Positions 8,979 through 17,716 of a DNA stretch of 64,000 bases are shown one piece after another; position 1 is the first letter of the stretch, and each line of letters begins with the position of its first letter. The stretch is from the NCBI GenBank assembly GCA_021531795.1, contig JADYUL010000003.1:186001-250000 (forward strand). The letters run 5' to 3'. The DNA comes from Lacrimispora saccharolytica. GTDB lineage: Bacteria > Bacillota > Clostridia > Lachnospirales > Lachnospiraceae. A program made the translations under genes and the position numbers. The notes below the pieces were generated by a model, which was given only the letters and a program-made list of their open reading frames with translations, was not told the DNA's origin and did no database searches.

Positions 8979-9301
8979 TCCATTTAATTTCCCGCGATTC
9001 TACTTCTATTCCCTCGCAGCCTACTCCCGCGCAAGCAGGCAAAAACAAACAAAATACATCGGAAATCATCAATTCATAGCCATCCCGATGTATCGCCCAA
9101 AATTGCCAAAACAAAATACATCGAACCCCATCAATTCATCGCCATCCCGATGTATCAAAACCCAGCATACATCGGAAACTCACAAAAGTACCTTCGCGCA
9201 TAAGAGTATAAGCATAAGAGTATATTCATCAAAATGTAGTAGTTTCTGTCAAGATGTGGTATGCTTAAGATAATTATGGGGTTATATACCCCAAATTGTA
9301 G

Positions 9302-12300
9302 ATGCTAACAGAATTCAACATGAAAAAGTATATTTTTGAAGAAATTATGAAATTAATGCTGACAACAAATCCAAGAAAGAAGGCGAACATAAGGCGGCTT
9401 CTGGCAGGAGCCCTCGCCGCCATGCTTATGCTGTCGCCGATGATGGCATACGCGGACACTGACAAGCCGGCGATTAAGACCTCCAACTATGTCATAAGCG
9501 ATATGAGTGATGCAAGAAATGCGTTGGAGACTCTTGCAAGGAAGGCGCCGATCAACGCCTGCATATACTTAAAGGAGAGCTACACTATTAGGGAGGAAGC
9601 AGACCCTTACAGTGCAAGTGTAGCAACCCTTGCCAGCGGTCAGTCGGTTAACATAACATCGGTAGACGCCGACGAAGGCAGAAACATCTGGTACAAGGTC
9701 ACTGTCGGCACAGCCGTGGGTACATATACCGGCTATGCTGAGCGTGAATTCGTTGCCTGCGCCGATGCCCGCTTCGTGGAGTGGGCGGACAAATATATAA
9801 CCACCACCGGACGCGAGGAGGTGGCATCGACCACCAACTGCGAGGATATCGAGATGTTCCCCGAGGAGTACAAGGACAAACTCTACGCCCTCAAGAAGGC
9901 ACATCCCGAATGGATTTTTGTCAAAACCGCTACGAACTTAGACTGGAGTAAGTCCGTATCTGCAGAGGGTAAGGGCGATATCAGTCTGATTTATACCAAG
10001 GGAAGTCCGACTTCATATATAGAGGCATCATACGGAGACAACGTATGGAGTTACGCTTCTGATGGAATAATCGCCTACTACATGGATCCCCGCAATTTCC
10101 TGACCGAGGAGCAGATATTCCAGTTCGAGCAGCTAAGCTACAATTCCGAGTATCATACGGAGAACTCCGTTCAGAAGATTCTTAACGGTACCTTCATGGA
10201 AGGCAACGTAGAAGGCACAAGCACAAGATATGCTACAGCCTTCATGAATTATGGCGCCCAATATAAGGTGAGCCCCATTATGCAAGCTGCAAGAGTTTAC
10301 TCTGAGCAGGGAAAGAACGGCTCAACCCTGATTTCAGGTACATATCCGGGATATGAGAATCTCTATAATTATTACAACGTCAAAGCAAGCGGTGCGACCC
10401 AGAAGGAGTGCATCATCAACGGTCTTACCTATGCGCGTGAGAAGGGTTGGAATACCAGGCTCAAGGCCCTCGAGGGCGGAGCCTCATTCCTGTCCTCCAA
10501 CTACATTTCAAAGGGTCAGGACACCTATTATTTCCAGAAGTTCAACGTGTCGAGCACTTATTATGCGCCCTACACTCACCAGTATATGCAGGATATTTCT
10601 GCAGCCAGAAAAAACGCCACCTCCAACTATAAGAGTTACAGCAACAGTGGCTTAACTAAGGGAACGTCCTTTGTCTTCCGTATCCCCGTATACAACAATA
10701 TGCCCTCAGGCACCTGCAATAAGCCTGATGTCAGGGACTCTTTAAGTCTTGATATCACTACGGTTGAGAACCTGCCGGTTGACGGAAGTGCTGTAATAAG
10801 AACACTGATAAACGGCGGAAGTAACTTGAATTATGATGTCAGCTTCAGATCCGACAACACCTCAGTAGCAGAGGTAAGCGAGCAGGGCGTGATTACAGGC
10901 AAGAAGCCCGGCAAGGCAACCATCACAGTAAGCGCCGATGGCATCAATTCGGCAACCTGTGCGGTAAATGTCATCAAGGCAGATATTTCCGTGGACGATG
11001 CTGCCCTTGAGCCTATTGATATTACCTACGACCCGAACAGGACTCTGAAGGACATTGAGCTTCCCGACGGCTACAGCTTCGCAAATCCCGATACGGTTCC
11101 GACCGTAACCAACGAAGGCTACACGGTAAATTATGCTCCTGATGAGAGCAAATACAATTCAATTTCAATGAACGTGACCATCAATGTGGCTAAGGCAACC
11201 GTAAGTGCAGATGACCTCACCATTCCGAGCGACCTTGAATGCAACGTATCAACTGAGCTTTCATCCATCCCTCTTCCCGAGAATTATTCATGGGTAGACG
11301 GCGGAAGCATAGTTTCATCAAGGGCGGGCGTCTACACCTACAAGGCAAATTACTGCCCTGACTATGACAACTATGAGGTCCTTAAGGACATTGAGATATC
11401 GGTTAAGGTTAACTGCGTTGAACATAACTTCAGCGACTGGTCAATTTCCGGCAATGTGAAGACCAGACATTGTCTTAATTGTGATGCGTCCGAGACGCTA
11501 GACATCGTGGATGAGGTCGATGATGACGACTGTCTGACTAACGGCCACGACATGGTGGACGGTGTCTGCTCAAGATGCGGCTACAAGGAGCCGACGGTTG
11601 ATGAGCACATCCATTCCTACACGGAATCCGGAGACACAGCTACCTGCGAGGAGGACGGTCAGAAGACCTTCACCTGCTCGTGCGGCGATTCCTACAACGA
11701 GCCGTCCAAGGCGAAGGGACACAGTTATCTGAACGGTGTCTGCGAGAACTGTGGTGCTTCAATTAAGGTTACCCCCGCAATTACAGCGATTCCTTCAACC
11801 ATTCCGGAAAAAACGCCCTCGCCATCGGTAGCACCGACCAACAAGCCGGCAGCAACTGAGGCGGTGACCCCGGATGTAACCAAGACTCCCAGTCCAACAG
11901 TTACTAATACCCCGACACCGACAAGCACACCTACCAAGGCACCGACACCGACGCCAACCCCAAGTAAGGCGGCAGTACCGGAAATAACAAAATTGGTAAC
12001 CCCGACACCGACGCCAACTCCAAGCAAGCCGGCAATACCGGAGATAACAAAGTTGGTAACCCCAACACCGACGATGGCTCCAAGTAAGCCGGCAGTACCG
12101 GAGATAACAAAATTGGTAACCCCGACACCTACGCCAACCCCAAGTAAGGCGGCAGTACCGGAGATAACAAAGTTGGTAACTCCGACGCCGACGCCAACCC
12201 CAAGTAAGGCGGCAGTACCGGAGATAACTAAGTTAGTAACCCCGACGCCTGTAGTAACCAAGGCGCCAAGTCCGACAAGTGCGCCGACAAGTGCGCCTAC

Positions 12301-13255
12301 CAAGGTGCTGACACCGACAAGTGCGCCCACAAGTGCGCCTACAACGGCCGGTGAAAATGACAATAATAACAACACAGGAAATACGACAAGTGCAGCTGGC
12401 AGCACCGGCACCATAGCATTGCCTACAATAGTTCCGCTTCCTTCAACAGATAACGGCAATCAGGCAATCGGCGCAATAGGCATAACCGGCAACACAATAG
12501 ACGTAAACGGTAACGAAACAGAAATACAGACAGATGAATATGGAAGCACGGGCGAAAACAATAGTAGCACCGGCGAAAACAATAGTAGCACGGGCGAAAA
12601 CAATAGTAGCACGGGCGAAAACAATGGCAGCGAAGCAGGCAGCTCAAATGTCACAGTTAAGCCTGTGATAGAGCTTGAGGATAATACGGTGATCACCGGA
12701 GAAACCCTTACCAATATGGGAATCTCAGGTGAGGTTGAGCTTAAGCTTGATAATGGAGTAACCTGGGATATCGACCTTACGGGAACAGATATGGCTGCAC
12801 TAAGTATCGACCTTCAGGTAGACATAGGCAGTGCCGAGATTCCGGACGAAGTGATCGGTAAGCTCAACTGTGATGAATATATGCTTATGAGTCTGTCACA
12901 TGACGGAGAATTCGGTTTCAAGGTTAAGCTTTCGGTTCCTGTTCCCGAATCAGAGCAGGGCAGATATGCGAACCTCTATTATTACAACCCTGTGACAAGG
13001 AAGACTGAGCTTGTGGATTCGGTTCTTGTAGCAGACAGCATGGCAACCTTTAGCATGAGCCATGCTTCCGACTATGTCATCACCTACACCGACAAGCAGC
13101 AGGTTGTCGGCAATGGCTTGAATGTCATGATGATTATACTGATCATACTGATCGTTGTGGTAGGCTTGGGAGTTCTTGGCTTCCTGCTGTGGAAGCTCAG
13201 AGCCATTCCGATAGATAATGATTACTTTGATGAAGAGGACAACTCTCTGACCTAA
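9302..13255 (+). CDS. Large secreted glucosaminidase-like surface protein with C-terminal membrane anchor
   Basis: Up to 1,317 residues; starts at 9302, 9320 or 9350 are possible and none has a strong ribosome site. Residues about 24-51 are a signal peptide (basic stretch, hydrophobic core, AYAD). Then come an SH3-like domain (about 86-150), a glucosaminidase-like lytic domain (about 250-450; VSPIMQAARVYSEQGKNGS, GYENLYNYYNV), a Big_2 Ig-like domain (about 496-560), further Ig-like modules (to 706), Cys-rich zinc-ribbon-like pairs such as CSRCG and CENCG (710-820), a Thr/Pro linker with tandem repeats (830-1016), a Gly/Asn/Ser repeat (1080-1110), a C-terminal beta domain (1117-1263), a membrane segment (1272-1296) and a short cytoplasmic tail. 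It probably cuts or binds peptidoglycan from the membrane outward. The C-terminal beta domain recurs in the giant protein at 58138. The MBOAT gene follows 9 bp later. Confidence 0.82.
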   Translation: MLTEFNMKKYIFEEIMKLMLTTNPRKKANIRRLLAGALAAMLMLSPMMAYADTDKPAIKTSNYVISDMSDARNALETLARKAPINACIYLKESYTIREEADPYSASVATLASGQSVNITSVDADEGRNIWYKVTVGTAVGTYTGYAEREFVACADARFVEWADKYITTTGREEVASTTNCEDIEMFPEEYKDKLYALKKAHPEWIFVKTATNLDWSKSVSAEGKGDISLIYTKGSPTSYIEASYGDNVWSYASDGIIAYYMDPRNFLTEEQIFQFEQLSYNSEYHTENSVQKILNGTFMEGNVEGTSTRYATAFMNYGAQYKVSPIMQAARVYSEQGKNGSTLISGTYPGYENLYNYYNVKASGATQKECIINGLTYAREKGWNTRLKALEGGASFLSSNYISKGQDTYYFQKFNVSSTYYAPYTHQYMQDISAARKNATSNYKSYSNSGLTKGTSFVFRIPVYNNMPSGTCNKPDVRDSLSLDITTVENLPVDGSAVIRTLINGGSNLNYDVSFRSDNTSVAEVSEQGVITGKKPGKATITVSADGINSATCAVNVIKADISVDDAALEPIDITYDPNRTLKDIELPDGYSFANPDTVPTVTNEGYTVNYAPDESKYNSISMNVTINVAKATVSADDLTIPSDLECNVSTELSSIPLPENYSWVDGGSIVSSRAGVYTYKANYCPDYDNYEVLKDIEISVKVNCVEHNFSDWSISGNVKTRHCLNCDASETLDIVDEVDDDDCLTNGHDMVDGVCSRCGYKEPTVDEHIHSYTESGDTATCEEDGQKTFTCSCGDSYNEPSKAKGHSYLNGVCENCGASIKVTPAITAIPSTIPEKTPSPSVAPTNKPAATEAVTPDVTKTPSPTVTNTPTPTSTPTKAPTPTPTPSKAAVPEITKLVTPTPTPTPSKPAIPEITKLVTPTPTMAPSKPAVPEITKLVTPTPTPTPSKAAVPEITKLVTPTPTPTPSKAAVPEITKLVTPTPVVTKAPSPTSAPTSAPTKVLTPTSAPTSAPTTAGENDNNNNTGNTTSAAGSTGTIALPTIVPLPSTDNGNQAIGAIGITGNTIDVNGNETEIQTDEYGSTGENNSSTGENNSSTGENNSSTGENNGSEAGSSNVTVKPVIELEDNTVITGETLTNMGISGEVELKLDNGVTWDIDLTGTDMAALSIDLQVDIGSAEIPDEVIGKLNCDEYMLMSLSHDGEFGFKVKLSVPVPESEQGRYANLYYYNPVTRKTELVDSVLVADSMATFSMSHASDYVITYTDKQQVVGNGLNVMMIILIILIVVVGLGVLGFLLWKLRAIPIDNDYFDEEDNSLT
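11941..12240 (+). repeat. 60-bp tandem repeat, five copies, inside the surface protein
   Basis: Five in-frame copies with an exact 60-bp period encode a 20-residue Pro/Thr unit containing TPTPSKAAVPEITKLV. Copies differ at a few codons (AIPEITK, TMAPSKPA). This is a cell-wall-spanning linker type of sequence and is prone to copy-number change. Confidence 0.9.
12545..12628 (+). repeat. 21-bp tandem repeat, four copies, inside the surface protein
   Basis: Four in-frame 21-bp units encode STGENNS (last copy STGENNG). They form a flexible polar linker just before the C-terminal beta domain. Confidence 0.9.
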
Positions 13256-13264
13256 GGGGGCAAT

Positions 13265-14722
13265 ATGTTATTCAACTCATACATCTTCATATTGCTCTTC
13301 CTGCCTCTGGTTCTGATATCCTTCTACACCTTGAAGGGCAGGAGCCGGAGGGCCTGCAAGGTCGTACTGGTGCTCATGAGTCTCTGGTTCTATGGCTACT
13401 TCAACCTTAGCTACCTGTGGATCATGCTCTTCTCTATTGTAGTGAACTACGCATTCTACCTGTGGATTTGCCGAAGCAGCTACAGACGTCGGGTCTTATC
13501 GCTTGGTATCGCGATGAACTTAGGCCTGCTCTTTTACTACAAGTACTTTGACTTCTTTATAGACAATTGCAACGCACTTTTTAATCTTAATGTGCCGCTT
13601 AAACACATAGTCCTGCCGCTTGGAATCAGCTTCTTTACCTTTCAGCAGATAGGCTTTCTTACAGATACCTATAGGGGCAAAACCGCGAGAACTGACTTCA
13701 TCGATTACGCCCTGTTTGTGTCCTTCTTCCCGCAGCTGGTAGCAGGACCGATAGTGGAATACGAAGAGATGATGCCGCAGTTTAGACAGATAGGCAGGAA
13801 GATTACAGAGCAGGAGTTTGCCTCGTCTCTCTTCATGTTTATCATGGGCCTTGTTAAGAAGGTACTAATAGCCGATACCTTTGGAATTGCTGTGGACTGG
13901 GCATTCGATGCGGTTAATTACGGAATCAATTCCACGGAGGCTCTGCTTGCGATTCTTTTCTATACGCTTCAGCTGTATTTTGATTTCAGCGGATACTGCG
14001 ATATGGCGATAGGACTTGCAGGTATGCTTGGAATCAGGCTTCCGGTAAACTTTGACTCGCCCTATAAAGCGGTACACATAATAGATTTCTGGAAGAGGTG
14101 GCATATCACCCTAAACAGATTCTTTATGAAGAATATATATATTCCGTTAGGTGGCAATAGGAAGGGCAAGGTGAGGATGTATGTTAATCTTGCTGTTGTA
14201 TTCCTGCTTAGCGGTATCTGGCACGGTGCCGGATGGAATTACATCCTCTGGGGTGTTATGCATGGTGCTCTGTACATTATTACCAGATTCGTACTTGAGC
14301 ATACCGGTGAGTGGCATAAGATATCCAAGGCTGTTTCAAGGATATTCACCTTCGTATTTGTTGCGATAGCCTGGACTTATTTCAGGGCTCCCGATATAGC
14401 GACCGGAACGGAGATGCTTAGGACAGTGCTAAAGCATGACTTTCATTTGGTTGCCTCACCCATGTATGAGGCCTTTAACTTAGGAGAACTGTGGTATGTA
14501 CTAAAGCTTACACACTTAGCCTCTACTTCCCTCGGTCCTTATATATGTATGTTTGGCTTCATAATCGCAAGCCTGCTTACAGTAAACCTTGCACCGAACA
14601 GTAAGGCACTGTCTGTGAAGTGCAGATACGGAATACCTTCGGCAGCAGTTCTTGCCTGTCTGTTGGTATGGTGTGTAGTTTCCCTGTCAGGAGTCAGTAC
14701 CTTCCTGTATTTTAATTTTTAA
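13265..14722 (+). CDS. MBOAT-family O-acyltransferase (DltB/AlgI/PatA-like)
   Basis: 485 residues with about ten membrane segments, normal for the family. The opening LFNSYIFILLFLPLVLISFY and the motif SGIWHGAGWNYILWGVMHG, with histidines H320 and H333, are diagnostic of membrane-bound O-acyltransferases that pass acyl groups across the membrane to polysaccharide or teichoic acid. AAGGGGG lies just before the ATG. The following DltD-like gene encodes the usual extracytoplasmic partner, and SGNH and acyltransferase-3 genes further down the operon support a polymer-acylation role. The acceptor polymer is not identified. Confidence 0.93.
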   Translation: MLFNSYIFILLFLPLVLISFYTLKGRSRRACKVVLVLMSLWFYGYFNLSYLWIMLFSIVVNYAFYLWICRSSYRRRVLSLGIAMNLGLLFYYKYFDFFIDNCNALFNLNVPLKHIVLPLGISFFTFQQIGFLTDTYRGKTARTDFIDYALFVSFFPQLVAGPIVEYEEMMPQFRQIGRKITEQEFASSLFMFIMGLVKKVLIADTFGIAVDWAFDAVNYGINSTEALLAILFYTLQLYFDFSGYCDMAIGLAGMLGIRLPVNFDSPYKAVHIIDFWKRWHITLNRFFMKNIYIPLGGNRKGKVRMYVNLAVVFLLSGIWHGAGWNYILWGVMHGALYIITRFVLEHTGEWHKISKAVSRIFTFVFVAIAWTYFRAPDIATGTEMLRTVLKHDFHLVASPMYEAFNLGELWYVLKLTHLASTSLGPYICMFGFIIASLLTVNLAPNSKALSVKCRYGIPSAAVLACLLVWCVVSLSGVSTFLYFNF

Positions 14723-14727
14723 CCGGT

Positions 14728-15765
14728 ATGAAGCGATTTTTCCTTACCCTGACAGTAATCGCAACTGTGGGGCTTGTGGGCTTTGCCTCAATAATTGCAT
14801 ATGTGGACCCGTTCTTTCATTATCACAAGCCGATTGAGGGCTTTCCCTATGTTGTGGATGATCAGGTGGATATGAATCCGGGACTTGCCAGGAATATGGA
14901 CTACGACGGAGTGCTGCTGGGCTCATCCATGACGGTGAACTTCACGGCGTCGAGCTTTGAGCGTGATATGGGTCTTAAGCTGCAGAAGCTTTCCTACAAC
15001 GGAGCCTACCCCAGAGATCAGTACAATATCATGGAGCAGGTGTTTGAGTATCATCCGTCGGTTAAGAGAGTGTTTCTGGGGATAGATGAGCTGAATTATT
15101 CGGCTGATGTGAATGAAACAAAATATCCGGTGACGGACTATCTGTATGATAATAATCCGGTCAATGATGTGAAGTATCTGCTCAACAAGGATGTGATGCT
15201 TGATTATGTGTTAAAGCCTCTGGTGGACAGGAGCGATGCCACGGACTGGGATATGATATATCCGATGTGGTGGAAGCCTGAGCATTATAATCTTGCCAAT
15301 GTGAGGCTGTATTATACTCCGGCTGAGGAGATAAAAGATACGACACCGCTCGAAGAATATATTGCGGGTATTGAGAAAAATCTGGATACTAATATTATTC
15401 CTTTTATTGAGGAGCATCCGGATACTGAGTTCACGATATTTTACCCGCCCTACAGTATTCTCTACTGGTATGATGCCAAGAGAACGGAGGATGTGGATAT
15501 CATTGTCGGTAAGCTTAGGTTTATTACGGAGAGGCTGCTTGCTTTCGACAATGTGGAGGTATATCTCTTCAGCGGGGATGAGGAAATAATAACGAACTTC
15601 GACAACTATGCCGATTATACTCATTACAGCACGGCTGTGTGCGATTATATGGTGAACTGTTTTGCGACAGGTGAGCATCGAATAGATTATTCGAATTATG
15701 AGTCAGAGCTTGAGGCATTAAGAGAGCTGGCGCTAAATTATCCATACGAGGATATTGATTTATGA
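14728..15765 (+). CDS. DltD/AlgJ-like SGNH-fold partner of the MBOAT protein
   Basis: 345 residues with one N-terminal membrane anchor (about 4-24) and an extracytoplasmic domain. VLLGSSMT at about 63-70 matches block I of SGNH/DltD proteins (serine in G-S-S), and the C-terminal NYADYTHYS supplies the Asp-x-x-His-type block V. DltD-like and AlgJ-like proteins act after MBOAT enzymes to finish acyl transfer outside the cell. It lies 5 bp after the MBOAT gene and overlaps the next gene by ATGA, so translational coupling is likely. The assignment rests on motifs and context. Confidence 0.75.
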   Translation: MKRFFLTLTVIATVGLVGFASIIAYVDPFFHYHKPIEGFPYVVDDQVDMNPGLARNMDYDGVLLGSSMTVNFTASSFERDMGLKLQKLSYNGAYPRDQYNIMEQVFEYHPSVKRVFLGIDELNYSADVNETKYPVTDYLYDNNPVNDVKYLLNKDVMLDYVLKPLVDRSDATDWDMIYPMWWKPEHYNLANVRLYYTPAEEIKDTTPLEEYIAGIEKNLDTNIIPFIEEHPDTEFTIFYPPYSILYWYDAKRTEDVDIIVGKLRFITERLLAFDNVEVYLFSGDEEIITNFDNYADYTHYSTAVCDYMVNCFATGEHRIDYSNYESELEALRELALNYPYEDIDL

Positions 15766-16829
15766 TTATTTCTGTACTGTTGTTAATTCTATTACTTGTA
15801 GTGGTTCCCCTCTTCGTGGGACTGATTCCGGGATATTTCATCCGTTCGCCCAGGCGCAGCTTGCCGACGATATATATCTGCGGTTTTCTCTCCTGTATGG
15901 CATTGTTCCAGATAGTATGCGTGCCGGTGGTGCTGACCAAACCGCATGAATTCAGTCTGGTGGTGGTGATATATTCCTGTGTGCTCGCGGCGTTGTCAAT
16001 TGTGGGAATCACACTCGCAGTTGTGGAACGGAAACTTAACGGCAACAGGTACGCCGAGGTATACAAGCTTGACAGGGTGGTCTCTAAGGATGAGATAGTG
16101 ATGTGGATACTGGCTATACTTGTCATCTTTATCCAGATGGTGATGGCCTTCGTTACGCAGTGCTTCGACGGAGATGACGCCTACTATGTGGTTCAGTCGC
16201 TGCTTACGGTCGAGACGGATACCATGTACAGCATTAAGCCCTACACAGGTCTGTCTACGTCACTTGACTTAAGACATGCACTGGCGACCATGCCCATGTG
16301 GGTGGCATATCTAAGTCGCATTTCAGGCATGCATCCGACGATTATCAGTCATAGCTGTCTGGGAGTCGTACTGATCCCTCTGCTTTATATGATTTATTAT
16401 CAGTGTGGCAGGCTGTTATTCAGGAAGGATATCAGAAGACTTCCGATATTCTTAATATTTGTTTCAATACTTTATGTATTCGGTAATGTTAGTATATATA
16501 CCAATGAGACCTTCATGATGACCAGAACCTGGCAGGGCAAGGCCATTCTTGCCAATATCTGCATTCTTGCAGTGACCTGGCTGGTGCTTGAGATATATGA
16601 TTATGAGAATGAAGGCAAGGAGATGAGGATAGGCTACTGGGTGACACTGACGGTAACCAATGTGGTTGCAGCCATGTGTTCAACGTCAAGCATCTTCCTG
16701 ATAGGACTGTTAATCGGTATAGTCGGAGCGGTTATGACTGTGCACAAGAAGGATGTTCAGGTTGCACTGAGGCTATTGGTTACCTGTGTACCGCTGTTAA
16801 TATATGCAGGCATCTTCCTCATGGTATAA
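15762..16829 (+). CDS. Multi-pass membrane protein (DUF6077-like), N-terminal part
   Basis: 355 residues with about ten hydrophobic segments. It begins in an ATGA overlap with the DltD-like gene. I recall this type (FDGDDAYYVVQS, TRTWQGKAILAN) as the DUF6077 family of Firmicutes, of unknown function, near surface-glycan genes; its acidic loop GDDAYYV recalls GT-C proteins. Full-length relatives, as I remember them, are longer (around 500-700 residues) and continue into a region like that encoded by the next frame (16885-17709). The two frames are separated by 55 bp with stops in all three frames. It may therefore be the first half of a broken gene. Confidence 0.6.
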   Translation: MIISVLLLILLLVVVPLFVGLIPGYFIRSPRRSLPTIYICGFLSCMALFQIVCVPVVLTKPHEFSLVVVIYSCVLAALSIVGITLAVVERKLNGNRYAEVYKLDRVVSKDEIVMWILAILVIFIQMVMAFVTQCFDGDDAYYVVQSLLTVETDTMYSIKPYTGLSTSLDLRHALATMPMWVAYLSRISGMHPTIISHSCLGVVLIPLLYMIYYQCGRLLFRKDIRRLPIFLIFVSILYVFGNVSIYTNETFMMTRTWQGKAILANICILAVTWLVLEIYDYENEGKEMRIGYWVTLTVTNVVAAMCSTSSIFLIGLLIGIVGAVMTVHKKDVQVALRLLVTCVPLLIYAGIFLMV

Positions 16830-16884
16830 GCTTGTGAAAATGAAATTACTACGTGAATCATTGTAATTAGGAATTGACTGATTT

Positions 16885-17709
16885 ATGACAGAGACACTTG
16901 AAATCTTAAAAGCATATAACGGAACGGGATATTACGGAATGCTCTTCATAGCATCCCTGCTGTATCTGTACTTTACCGAGGAGGACACACATACCAAGAA
17001 AATACTTGTTATTGTGCCCACCGTAATACAGATACTGTTCTTAATTCCGTATTTCTATATGATATACAACAAGCTGGATGAGGGAACCTATTACAGACTG
17101 CTCTGGCTGCTTCCCACCACTTTGGTTATCGCATATACGGCCTGCAAGATCATCGATACTCATACGAGACTCGGTGTTATTGTCATGGCTGTAATACTTG
17201 CGCTGTCAGGCACAATAGTATATGCGGGAAGCAATGTCTCCATAGCAGAGAATGAATACAATCTTCCGGATGAGGTTATCGAGCTTGCGGATATGGTGAA
17301 ACCGGATGAAGGCAGAGAGAGGGTATGGGCAGCCTTCCCTCCTTTACTTGTTCACTATGTCAGACAGTATACAACCGATATCATGCTGCCCTTTGGAAGG
17401 GACAGTCTGGTAGATCATTGGAATGCTCCGATGAACCCGCTCTTTGACCTCTATATGGAGCCGACCATGGATGCGGCCAAGCTCAGTGAGTATGCCACCA
17501 AATATTACTGCAATTATGTAATAGTTGAGAAGAGTAAGAAGGTTATAGGCGACATTGAGGCCAATAACTTCGAATATGTCGGAGAAACGGCTAATTATAC
17601 CGTATATCAAAATATGCTGGTACCGTTCTGGGACGATACTGATGAGGTTGTTAACTTCTATTCGTTCACGGATGAACTCTACGGCACCGGCAATACTTCG
17701 GAGGAATAA
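16885..17709 (+). CDS. Membrane protein, probable C-terminal part of the DUF6077-like protein
   Basis: 274 residues: about four hydrophobic segments (to residue 120) and then a soluble domain, presumably extracytoplasmic, including ERVWAAFPPLLVHYVRQYTTDIMLPFGRD. It lacks a signal or a recognisable start motif and has only a weak AGGA upstream at about 12 nt. It looks like the C-terminal continuation of the preceding frame; joined, the two give about 629 residues. Either a frameshift plus a small lesion split one gene, or the two act as separate chains. Function unknown. Confidence 0.5.
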   Translation: MTETLEILKAYNGTGYYGMLFIASLLYLYFTEEDTHTKKILVIVPTVIQILFLIPYFYMIYNKLDEGTYYRLLWLLPTTLVIAYTACKIIDTHTRLGVIVMAVILALSGTIVYAGSNVSIAENEYNLPDEVIELADMVKPDEGRERVWAAFPPLLVHYVRQYTTDIMLPFGRDSLVDHWNAPMNPLFDLYMEPTMDAAKLSEYATKYYCNYVIVEKSKKVIGDIEANNFEYVGETANYTVYQNMLVPFWDDTDEVVNFYSFTDELYGTGNTSEE

Positions 17710-17716
17710 ATATAAT

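Larger units (their letters stand above)
7636..9175. repeat. Palindromic-unit repeat locus 1 (non-coding, about 1.5 kb)
   Basis: No real gene is seen between 7616 and 9301. The region is built from three parts. The 40-bp unit has 12-bp arms ATACATCGGRAT and ATYCCGATGTAT around a 16-bp variable interior. Module L is about 68 bp and contains ATTTGCGCGGAG and the GCAAC-GCGG-GTTGC hairpin. Module R is about 55 bp and contains CCCGCG and CTCCCGCGCAAG. Order: L, unit, L, unit, L, seven units, R, R, L, seven units, R, two units, one half unit. Units: 7719-7758, 7855-7894, 7983-8022, 8034-8073, 8096-8136, 8160-8199, 8223-8262, 8285-8324, 8336-8375, 8586-8625, 8637-8676, 8699-8739, 8763-8802, 8826-8865, 8888-8927, 8939-8978, 9054-9093, 9116-9155, and a left arm only at 9167-9175. 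Short frames inside merely translate the repeats. Confidence 0.92.

Noticed and set aside
7719-9175. CRISPR array
   Set aside because: The constant parts are 12-bp inverted arms with 16-bp interiors, and spacing alternates between 11 and 22-23 bp. There is no uniform repeat of 25 bp or more, no regular spacer length and no cas gene.
11725-12459. 244-codon minus-strand frame opposite the surface protein
   Set aside because: It is the antisense of the Thr/Pro repeat (GVGVGVTNFVISG); low-complexity shadow with no ribosome site.
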